Of a DNA stretch of 64,000 nt, positions 57,484 through 64,000 are shown piece by piece. This DNA is from Saprospiraceae bacterium (lineage in GTDB: Bacteria > Bacteroidota > Bacteroidia > Chitinophagales > Saprospiraceae), in assembly GCA_029262995.1 (NCBI GenBank), contig JAJCYH010000022.1, positions 1-64,000 on the forward strand, in the 5' to 3' direction. Numbering within the stretch: position 1 is the stretch's first letter; each line of letters opens with the position of its first letter. The notes under the pieces were generated by a model that was not told the origin of the DNA, made no database searches, and was given only the letters and a program-made list of their open reading frames with translations. The translations under genes were made by a program, and so were the position numbers.

Positions 57484-57506
57484 AAATGCATTTACAAAAT
57501 GCATTT
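57484..57506. promoter_or_regulatory. Tandem palindromes AAATGCATTT, candidate GbsR operator
   Basis: Two perfect 10-base palindromes AAATGCATTT begin 13 bases apart (57484 and 57497), 9 to 31 bases upstream of the GbsR gene start. Palindromic DNA next to an HTH regulator gene is the usual sign of an autoregulatory operator. Confidence 0.5.
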
Positions 57507-57578
57507 TACCTAACAAATGTTTAATAATTAGTTCACTTGTTGATTAAATTCCAAGAAAACCATTGAATTTTATGGAAA

Positions 57579-58673
57579 TTACTCTTCTTTTTTATAAAAA
57601 GGCAGCTTTACAATGGTAGCTTTAAGAACTTTATTTCTTATTTGAATACCAATTTCAGTGTCAACGGAGGAATATTCTATAGGAACGTAACCTAGACCAA
57701 TAGGAATTTCAAGGCAAGGCGACATTGTTCCAGAAGTTACTTTACCGATGACTTCAGAGTTTTGATTTACAATTTCATAATCATGTCTTGGCACCCTTCT
57801 GTCATCAACTTTAAATGCGACAAGCTTATTGGGTACACCATCTTTTCTTTGCTTTATAAAGATGTCTTTTGAAAAGAAATCAACGTCTTTCTTGGTTTTA
57901 GTAATCCAAGATAAACCAGCTTCAATTGGTGAGGTTTCATCTGATATGTCATTACCGTATAAACAAAAGCCCATTTCTAATCTCAAAGTGTCTCTAGCAC
58001 CTAATCCAATAGGTGCGATTCCATCTTCTTTACCAACTTCAAGTAGGGTATTCCAAACTTCTACGGCATCTTGATTATTTAGGTATAGTTCGAATCCGCC
58101 AGATCCTGTATAACCAGTTGCAGAAATGATAACATTGTCTTTACCACATACAGTACCGTTGGTAAAGTAATAGTATGGAATTTGATCTACTTGAACGTCT
58201 GTTAATTTTGCCAAAACATCTAATGCTTTAGGTCCTTGCAAAGCAAGTAATGCGTAATCGTCTGACTTATCCTCTATAGTGCATTTAAATGTATTGGCTT
58301 GAGTAATCCAATTAAGGTCTTTTTCAATGTTAGATGCATTAACAACTAGCATATATTCATCATCGGATAATTTATAAGCAATAAAGTCATCGACTATGCC
58401 TCCTTTCTTATTTGGGAAACATGCATATTGTGCTTGTCCAACAACTAGTTTAGAAGCGTCATTGGAACTTATTTTTTGAAGTAATTCAAGAGCTTGTACT
58501 CCTTTTAGAAAGAATTGTCCCATATGTGAGACATCAAATAGGCCAACATCATTTCTAACTGTTAAGTGTTCTTCATTTATAGTAGAATAATTTACTGGCA
58601 TATTGTATCCGGCAAAGGACATCATTCTAGCACCTAGCTTAATATGTTCTTGAGTTAGTGGTGTTTCTTTCAT
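57579..58673 (-). CDS. gcvT: Aminomethyltransferase GcvT (glycine cleavage T protein)
   Basis: A 364-residue component of the glycine cleavage system that transfers the methylene group from the aminomethyl-lipoyl H protein to tetrahydrofolate. The folate site (NDVGLFDVSHMGQF), SATGYTGSGGFELY and the C-terminal domain (VPRHDYEIV, GTMSPCLEIPIGLGYV) are clear. It starts nine bases after the HEAT-cyclophilin gene on the same strand. Its H (gcvH) and P (gcvP) partners are not in the window. Confidence 0.95.
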   Translation of the reverse strand: MKETPLTQEHIKLGARMMSFAGYNMPVNYSTINEEHLTVRNDVGLFDVSHMGQFFLKGVQALELLQKISSNDASKLVVGQAQYACFPNKKGGIVDDFIAYKLSDDEYMLVVNASNIEKDLNWITQANTFKCTIEDKSDDYALLALQGPKALDVLAKLTDVQVDQIPYYYFTNGTVCGKDNVIISATGYTGSGGFELYLNNQDAVEVWNTLLEVGKEDGIAPIGLGARDTLRLEMGFCLYGNDISDETSPIEAGLSWITKTKKDVDFFSKDIFIKQRKDGVPNKLVAFKVDDRRVPRHDYEIVNQNSEVIGKVTSGTMSPCLEIPIGLGYVPIEYSSVDTEIGIQIRNKVLKATIVKLPFYKKEE

Positions 58674-58682
58674 TTAGATAAA

Positions 58683-60695
58683 TCAGATGTTTGTAATAAT
58701 AATATCAAGTATTTTATCGCCAATTTGAATGTTTTGAATCACATCTAATCCTTCGGTGACCTTTCCAAAGATAGTATATTTGCCATCTAGGTGAGGCGTA
58801 GGAGAATGAGTGACAAACCATTGACTTGATTCTGTGTTTTGGCCAGCAGAAGCCATTCCTACAAAAGGTCCCGAATTATAATATCCTGTAGCTAGTTCAG
58901 AATTAATGACATAATCCTTGCCGCCGTAATTATCATCTCTTGGGCTGCCAGTTTGTATGACGAAGTTAGGTACAACCCGATGAAAAATCTTGTTGTTATA
59001 AAACCCTTCATTGGAAAGTTCAATAAAATTAATCACTGTAGCTGGGCAATTTTTAAGATATAATTCGATTGTGAAACTTCCTTTATTGGTTTTAATTATT
59101 GCTTTTGTATTATTATCAATTTCGTTGAGAAGACTCCAATCAACTTTTTTGGAGGCGGCAACTTCAGTAAGGTTTGCTTTTTTTAGTCCTCTAACTTGAG
59201 CCACAGCTTTGTCTATAGCGTGGATGCTTTCAATATGATCTGGATTTATTAAAGTTGCTTTGGCATCAAACAGAAATTGTGTACTATCGACAAGCTCATA
59301 TAGCTGAGTAGCTGGATTGGCGATCAAATCGGCTGACATCCCTATGGCTCCTTCATCACCAGTTAAAAGCATTGTCTTAAGAAAGTCCAGAATTTTACGT
59401 CTGTGAAAAGCTGAATAGGATTTGAATGTGCCATTAAAATTTATATCGCTTAAAATATCTCCCAAGGTTTTAATGCCAGCTGTCTGAAGGGTAACATTTT
59501 TATTTTCAGAAATAAAATCAATGATCCATTCATAAGATGCTGGGTCATGTCCTAAAGATTGCAAGTAATGACTGATAACAAGAGTATCTTTTTCATTTTT
59601 TATCAATTGCTGAGTTTGCCACCTTACGCTGTTAATTGTTTTTGAATAGTAATAGGGTAATATTTTATTAATCGCTCTTAACAATTGGGAACGAACTTGC
59701 CATGGTAAACTATCCCTAGAAATTTGTCTGTAATAGTTTATATCTTCTTTTATTCCAACATTGTATAAAAAGTCACAGGCTGCCAGTGCTAAATGTGTAT
59801 CAGGACTTTTGATAAATTCAGTAATTATTTCGGCAGATTCTATATAACTGTAGTTAATTAATGCCTTAATAGTATTCACTCTAACCCTGTTGTCCTTTTC
59901 GGTTTTTAGGTCATTGAGAAGGATGGTTTGAATTTCTTTATCCTTTGTATGTCTCAATGCTAAGGCTAAAGCCATTTTAACGTTTTTATCTTTCTCTTCT
60001 GAAAATAGCTCAGCGATTTGGAATTTGAGGGATTCAATATTGAGATTTTTTGATCTTGCTAAACAATGTGCTGCATATATTCTGGCTTCACTATCTACAT
60101 TTTTCGTTTTCAGAAATTCTACTAGGTAGCTGCTGATTTCTTCGTTGTGAATATCTCTTAAAGCAAAATAAAAGAGGCTTTTCATTTTTCCCCGCAATAA
60201 CAAGGTGTCGGAGTCCCTGTAACCCTGAGCAGATATCATTAACTTAGGCAAAGCTTTATTTCCAAGTTTGCCTAAAGCTTCAAGAATAGCAGCATTAGCG
60301 ATGTTGTCAACAGATACAGTGTCTTTTTGCCGAAAGGCTTGAAGTAATGCGTTTTCAGATGATTTGGAAGCAATTTGACCTATAGAATAGGCTGCCATCG
60401 CCCTAACTTTTAGGACTGGATCATCAAGTAGACCATACAAGCTATCCAGGGCAGATTCTTTTTTAATTGAGGCGAAACTCTTAGCGACAAGGTATCGATA
60501 AGTAGGATTGTCATGGGAGAAATATTGATTTAAACTATCTTCATTTTCGGCATATTCAAAATCCATGATTTGTTGATAAACAGGATCTGAGCAATTGATT
60601 TCAACTGTGGTTAGAATTTTTTTTGATTCAGGAACACACGATGAACAAAAACTTGCTAAAAATATTGAAATAACTATGTATATTTTACATCTCAT
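58683..60695 (-). CDS. HEAT-repeat lipoprotein fused to a cyclophilin-type PPIase
   Basis: From ATG 60695 the protein has about 670 residues; the longer start at 60722 is rejected because it would displace the signal. A lipoprotein-like signal ends around Cys17/Cys20 (ASFCSSC). HEAT repeats occupy most of residues 50-470 (VRAMAAYSIGQIA, VRVNTIKALINYS). A cyclophilin domain (about 515-670) has FHRVVPNFVIQTG, SQWFVTHSP and DGKYTIFGKV. The catalytic arginine in FHR is kept, so isomerase activity is plausible. It is probably periplasmic. It precedes gcvT by nine bases. Confidence 0.88.
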   Translation of the reverse strand: MRCKIYIVISIFLASFCSSCVPESKKILTTVEINCSDPVYQQIMDFEYAENEDSLNQYFSHDNPTYRYLVAKSFASIKKESALDSLYGLLDDPVLKVRAMAAYSIGQIASKSSENALLQAFRQKDTVSVDNIANAAILEALGKLGNKALPKLMISAQGYRDSDTLLLRGKMKSLFYFALRDIHNEEISSYLVEFLKTKNVDSEARIYAAHCLARSKNLNIESLKFQIAELFSEEKDKNVKMALALALRHTKDKEIQTILLNDLKTEKDNRVRVNTIKALINYSYIESAEIITEFIKSPDTHLALAACDFLYNVGIKEDINYYRQISRDSLPWQVRSQLLRAINKILPYYYSKTINSVRWQTQQLIKNEKDTLVISHYLQSLGHDPASYEWIIDFISENKNVTLQTAGIKTLGDILSDINFNGTFKSYSAFHRRKILDFLKTMLLTGDEGAIGMSADLIANPATQLYELVDSTQFLFDAKATLINPDHIESIHAIDKAVAQVRGLKKANLTEVAASKKVDWSLLNEIDNNTKAIIKTNKGSFTIELYLKNCPATVINFIELSNEGFYNNKIFHRVVPNFVIQTGSPRDDNYGGKDYVINSELATGYYNSGPFVGMASAGQNTESSQWFVTHSPTPHLDGKYTIFGKVTEGLDVIQNIQIGDKILDIIITNI

Positions 60696-60719
60696 ATATG
60701 GGGGGAATCTATTGTAAAT

Positions 60720-60727
60720 CAAAAGTA
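60720..60727 (-). promoter_or_regulatory. Candidate -7 box (TACTTTTG, minus strand) for the HEAT-cyclophilin/gcvT unit
   Basis: TACTTTTG on the minus strand fits TAnnTTTG, 24 bases upstream of the ATG at 60695. No -33 TTG is evident. Confidence 0.33.
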
Positions 60728-60762
60728 TTTTAATTACGAATAAACTCCTTAATTTATTAGAC

Positions 60763-60770
60763 TAATTTTG
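60763..60770 (+). promoter_or_regulatory. Candidate -7 box TAATTTTG for the secreted hydrolase
   Basis: TAATTTTG matches TAnnTTTG 45 bases before the ATG at 60816. A -33 TTG was not found at the usual distance. Confidence 0.35.
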
Positions 60771-60815
60771 GCCTACGATTATTAAATAATAGTATAACAT
60801 CTAAAGTATAACTTA

Positions 60816-62267
60816 ATGAAACATATTTTTACCCTTCTTGCATTAATTATTGTTCAGTTTAGCTTTGCGCAAAAACTTGAAGACGCTCAATTTTTAAGTT
60901 CTCTAAGTGCGCAACAAATTACTGGACTATTGGGAACTCCTGTAGTGTATGGTGTTGACATGTATAAAGTTAGATATTATACAGCAGATGAAAAGGGTCA
61001 AGATCATATCGCTTCTGGACTTGTATGTATTCCACAAAATGAAACCATGAAGTTTCCATTGGTATGCTATCAGCACGGTACTGTAGGCAGTAGAGAAGAA
61101 GTACCATCAAGGTTATCAGGTGGTTATCAACTTGCTCTTGCCTTATCTGCATTTGGGTATGTAAGCTGTGCGGCAGATTTTGTTGGTCTTGGTGATTCTC
61201 CTGGATCTCACCTATATGTACATGCGGAAACGGAAGCTTCAGCTGGAGTTGATCTACTTCTTGCAGTTAGGGAGCTATCGGTAAACGAAAATTTCCCACC
61301 GTTTCACTTAAATGATCAATTGTTTTTAGGAGGATACTCTCAAGGTGGTCATGCTTCGATGGCGGCGCATAGGCTCGCAGAGCAGGAATACTCTGATATA
61401 TTTGATGTTGTTGCGGCAGCTCATATGTCTGGACCTTATAGTATTTCTGAAAAAATGATTGAGTTTACTTTAGGGGATAGTGAATATGGTACTGTATCCT
61501 ATGTCCCTAATGCGAGCATATCCTATTTGAGAGCATACCCTGAATTATTTGAAGGAAAGGCATTAAGTGATTTTTTCAAGAGTGCTTACATCGAGGATAT
61601 CTTATTATTTAGGGATGAGCAAATTACTCTTTGGGAATTGAACAATCGTTTAACACAGACCTTGCTGGATTCCGTTGGTGGAGTATTCCCAAGAGAAATG
61701 TTACAAGACAGCCTTTTGAATTCTATTCTAACGGATCCATTGCATCCATTCTCCTTGGCTTTGGCAGATAATGATGTCTACGATTGGACACCACAAGCAA
61801 GAACTAACCTTTACTACTGTGAAGGAGATGAGCAGGTAACTTTTGAAAATGCGATTTTGGCGGAAAGCGTAATGAAAGCTAACGGTGCTCCCTTTGTAAA
61901 TGCACTAAGAATGGATGCAACTTTTCCTTTGAGTCACACTCAATGTATCTCGCCTGTTGTAACTTCAGTGATTTTCTTTTTTGGAGCCTATCAGGAAATT
62001 AGTACATCTATAAGTGAAATAGTTTTTGACAAAGAAATTAGAATTATTTCTGGGGCGGGTCAGATTATTTTCGATATACCTTCAAGTAAATATTCAAAGG
62101 ACTTGTTGATGCAAATCCATAGTTTGGATGGTAGAAAGCAATCCGAAGCAAGCATTGTACCTTCCTATAGTCTTTATGATATAAGTCAACTTAATTCTGG
62201 GATGTACGTTGTAAACCTATACAACAACAACCTCATGGTTAAGTCTCAAAAGATTGTTATACCCTAA
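60816..62267 (+). CDS. Secreted alpha/beta hydrolase with T9SS sorting domain
   Basis: A 483-residue secreted enzyme, lipase/esterase-like. A signal peptide covers about 1-18 (FSFAQ). The serine-hydrolase nucleophile is Ser175 in GYSQGGH, and a C-terminal region supplies a plausible acid and His (SHTQC). Residues about 400-483 form a type A T9SS C-terminal sorting domain (DLLMQIHSLDGRK, LNSGMYVVNLYNN, KSQKIVIP), so it should be exported by the SprA/PorW machinery. It is divergent from the cyclophilin unit. The substrate is unknown. Confidence 0.88.
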   Translation: MKHIFTLLALIIVQFSFAQKLEDAQFLSSLSAQQITGLLGTPVVYGVDMYKVRYYTADEKGQDHIASGLVCIPQNETMKFPLVCYQHGTVGSREEVPSRLSGGYQLALALSAFGYVSCAADFVGLGDSPGSHLYVHAETEASAGVDLLLAVRELSVNENFPPFHLNDQLFLGGYSQGGHASMAAHRLAEQEYSDIFDVVAAAHMSGPYSISEKMIEFTLGDSEYGTVSYVPNASISYLRAYPELFEGKALSDFFKSAYIEDILLFRDEQITLWELNNRLTQTLLDSVGGVFPREMLQDSLLNSILTDPLHPFSLALADNDVYDWTPQARTNLYYCEGDEQVTFENAILAESVMKANGAPFVNALRMDATFPLSHTQCISPVVTSVIFFFGAYQEISTSISEIVFDKEIRIISGAGQIIFDIPSSKYSKDLLMQIHSLDGRKQSEASIVPSYSLYDISQLNSGMYVVNLYNNNLMVKSQKIVIP

Positions 62268-62324
62268 TATAAATCATAAAATTGTTTATAAAACGTTGAT
62301 TTGACATATTTAATCGATTGCTGG

Positions 62325-62354
62325 TTGCGTTTAAAAGCGGTATTTGTATTTTTG
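62325..62354 (+). promoter_or_regulatory. Bacteroidota-type promoter for moxR
   Basis: A TTG at 62325 (-33) is separated by 19 bases from TATTTTTG at 62347-62354 (-7), a full TTG-N19-TAnnTTTG arrangement. It lies 29 bases upstream of the moxR ATG. This is the best-formed promoter seen in the window. Confidence 0.6.
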
Positions 62355-62383
62355 CAAGCTTAATTAGAGGATAAAATAAAGAA

Positions 62384-63352
62384 ATGAGTGTGAATTTTAA
62401 TAGTGATAAAGAAGCTGTGGATGGACTGGCACAGATTTATGGGAAGCTTAAAAATGAGATTGGAAAAGTCATCGTTGGTCAAGATGAAGTTGTAAGAACG
62501 GTCCTCATTTCTTTATTTGCAAATGGTCATAGTTTGCTCGTTGGTGTTCCTGGCTTAGCAAAAACTTTATTGGTAAGTACGATTTCTGAGGTATTGGATT
62601 TGGATTTTAACAGAATACAATTTACGCCGGACCTTATGCCTTCAGACATAACAGGTGCTGAAATTCTTGATGAGAACAGAAGTTTTAAATTTAACAAAGG
62701 TCCTTTGTTTACCAATATTGTATTGGCAGATGAGATCAACAGAACACCACCTAAAACTCAGGCGGCATTGCTTGAAGCTATGCAGGAAAAGTCTGTAACT
62801 TTTGGGGGAATCCGACATATACTTCCGCAGCCATTTTTCGTATTGGCAACTCAAAACCCTATTGAACAAGAAGGTACATACCCATTACCTGAAGCTCAGC
62901 TTGACAGATTTATGTTTAATATCCCATTGGATTATCCTTCTTATGATGAGGAGATTAGGGTAGTAAAGGAAACAACAACTTACAGCCAGGCTAAGCTTGA
63001 GCATATCATGAACGGTGAGGAAATTATGTTTTTCCAACAATTGATTAGAAAAATACCTATCGCTGACAATGTATTGGAATATGCGGTCTCACTTGCAAGT
63101 AAGACTAGACCAAATACGGAAAGGGCCACAGATCAGGTAAACAATTATATTGCGTGGGGGGCAGGTCCAAGAGCTTCTCAATACTTGGTGCTTGGCGCAA
63201 AAACGCATGCTGCAATTCAAGGGAAATATTCTCCAGATATTGAAGATGTAAAAGCAATTGCTAATTATGTACTAAGGCATAGAATTGTAAGAAATTACAA
63301 AGCTGAAGCTGAGGGTATTACTGAAGAAAATATTGTTGGAGGCTTGCTTTAA
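62384..63352 (+). CDS. MoxR-family AAA+ ATPase
   Basis: A 322-residue AAA+ ATPase with Walker A GVPGLAKT (residues 54-61), Walker B LADEINR and sensor-like ATQNPIEQEGTYPLPEAQLDRF. Such proteins act as chaperones for maturing metal-containing or envelope complexes, often with DUF58 and VWA partners. No such partner follows here; the next gene converges. It has its own promoter (62325-62354). Confidence 0.92.
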   Translation: MSVNFNSDKEAVDGLAQIYGKLKNEIGKVIVGQDEVVRTVLISLFANGHSLLVGVPGLAKTLLVSTISEVLDLDFNRIQFTPDLMPSDITGAEILDENRSFKFNKGPLFTNIVLADEINRTPPKTQAALLEAMQEKSVTFGGIRHILPQPFFVLATQNPIEQEGTYPLPEAQLDRFMFNIPLDYPSYDEEIRVVKETTTYSQAKLEHIMNGEEIMFFQQLIRKIPIADNVLEYAVSLASKTRPNTERATDQVNNYIAWGAGPRASQYLVLGAKTHAAIQGKYSPDIEDVKAIANYVLRHRIVRNYKAEAEGITEENIVGGLL

Positions 63353-63373
63353 TCTTAGTTTTCACACTACGCC

Positions 63374-64000
63374 TTATCCTCCAAATTCATCTGCGGAAAA
63401 ATCATCATTGAATTCTTTGATTTTTTTTGCACGATCCATTTCATCTTTTGAAAATAAGGTGTCTGTTTCATAGAGTTCGCAATCAAGGGTAATCAATTCG
63501 CCTTTAGGGATGTAGAACCTTTCGTTTACATCTAGAAGTCTTTCTGATTCAAGCGATTTCATAAATTCGAAATAATAGGGTCTTGCCATAGCACCGCCTG
63601 AACCATTGCCTAGGGTTCTGAACCTTATCCAGCTATTTTCACCACCAACCCAAGTTCCTACTACAAGATTTGGGCTTAGACCCATAAACCATCCATCAAC
63701 AAAATCATTGGTAGTTCCAGTCTTCCCTCCGAATTGTGATTGCAGCTGATAGGAATGTGCACTGCTAGCATATTCTAAAAGATTCACCATTGCATAATTA
63801 TATTTCTCACTCATAGCTCTGCGTTGTTTAGGCACATGACTATAAATGAGCTTTCCATTACTGTCTTCAATTTTCAAAACGAAACTAGGTTCATTGTATA
63901 TACCATTATTGGCAAAAGTAGCATAAGCACCAGTCATCTCCAGTACATTAAGATCTGGTGTTCCCAGAATGATTGAAGGTGCATTTGGAATTTTATCTTT
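63374..64000 (-). CDS. Class A penicillin-binding protein, C-terminal part (truncated by the window edge)
   Basis: The frame is open to base 64000 and encodes the last ~208 residues. The KTGTT active-site motif of the transpeptidase domain is present as GGKTGTTND, with upstream DLNVLEMTGAYATFANNG and downstream DGWFMGLSPNLVVGTWVGGE. These are typical of PBP1A-type bifunctional peptidoglycan synthases. The glycosyltransferase domain and SxxK lie outside the window. It ends with an acidic tail (KEFNDDFSADEFGG) and converges on moxR. Confidence 0.88.
   Translation of the reverse strand, partial: KDKIPNAPSIILGTPDLNVLEMTGAYATFANNGIYNEPSFVLKIEDSNGKLIYSHVPKQRRAMSEKYNYAMVNLLEYASSAHSYQLQSQFGGKTGTTNDFVDGWFMGLSPNLVVGTWVGGENSWIRFRTLGNGSGGAMARPYYFEFMKSLESERLLDVNERFYIPKGELITLDCELYETDTLFSKDEMDRAKKIKEFNDDFSADEFGG

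Noticed and set aside
1-64000. tRNA, rRNA, CRISPR array, riboswitch or prophage
   Set aside because: No cloverleaf-like, repeat-spacer, or phage structural patterns were seen by eye; a tRNAscan, Rfam and CRISPR search would be needed to be certain.

Overview
The window is AT-rich bacterial chromosome from a member of the phylum Bacteroidota. Evidence for this is the pair of type IX secretion system (T9SS) genes sprA and porW/sprE, a T9SS C-terminal sorting domain on a secreted hydrolase, two TonB-dependent receptors, the MurF-alanine racemase fusion, the ruvA-sprA and tsaE-alanine dehydrogenase neighbourhoods, start codons without strong Shine-Dalgarno sequences, and several TAnnTTTG -7 boxes. 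MopE-type repeats, a GbsR-type regulator and a HEAT-cyclophilin lipoprotein would suit a Saprospiria/Sphingobacteria-like lineage, but the lineage call is inference only. No rRNA, tRNA, CRISPR array, intact insertion sequence or prophage was seen.

Layout. 1-1929 (-) is the N-terminal part of a large secreted protein with DUF7619-like and MopE repeats, cut by the window edge. 2049-13825 (+) is a tightly packed carbohydrate block: glgB-glgA-glgC (glycogen synthesis, with abutting or overlapping genes), a GH31 alpha-glucosidase, a sugar isomerase/epimerase, a YhhN membrane protein, a TonB-dependent receptor and a second, Tat-exported isomerase-like protein. 13826-14992 is a decayed patch holding a dinD pseudogene. 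14993-17150 holds a TIGR01777 epimerase, a small HAD protein and an M23 endopeptidase. 17379-24644 is an envelope block: porW/sprE (+) converging on three PpiC/SurA-type genes (-). 24858-28577 (-) is purD followed by murF-alr. 28907-37207 (+) is ruvA followed by the very large sprA.

37236-49789 holds mscL, ligA, a DEAD-box helicase, an OmpH/Skp chaperone, a TonB-dependent receptor overlapping a sensor kinase, tsaE, alanine dehydrogenase, a small membrane protein, a CDP-alcohol phosphatidyltransferase and a PLP decarboxylase. 49923-64000 holds htpG with a strong terminator, an NfeD-like/flotillin pair, aconitase, a GbsR regulator with a candidate palindromic operator, gcvT, a HEAT-cyclophilin lipoprotein, a T9SS-sorted alpha/beta hydrolase, moxR and the C-terminal part of a class A penicillin-binding protein.

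Functionally, the window is dominated by storage polysaccharide metabolism and by envelope biogenesis. The envelope genes include the T9SS translocon (SprA) with its essential lipoprotein (PorW), several periplasmic folding factors (SurA-like proteins, Skp, cyclophilin), peptidoglycan enzymes and at least one T9SS cargo. I found no clearly novel multi-gene system. The most unusual items are the decayed dinD, the low-complexity inserts in both T9SS components, the degenerate middle parvulin, the 66-bp tandem repeat in the flotillin gene, the duplicated palindrome in front of the GbsR gene and the HQLGTP-type kinase overlapping a receptor gene.
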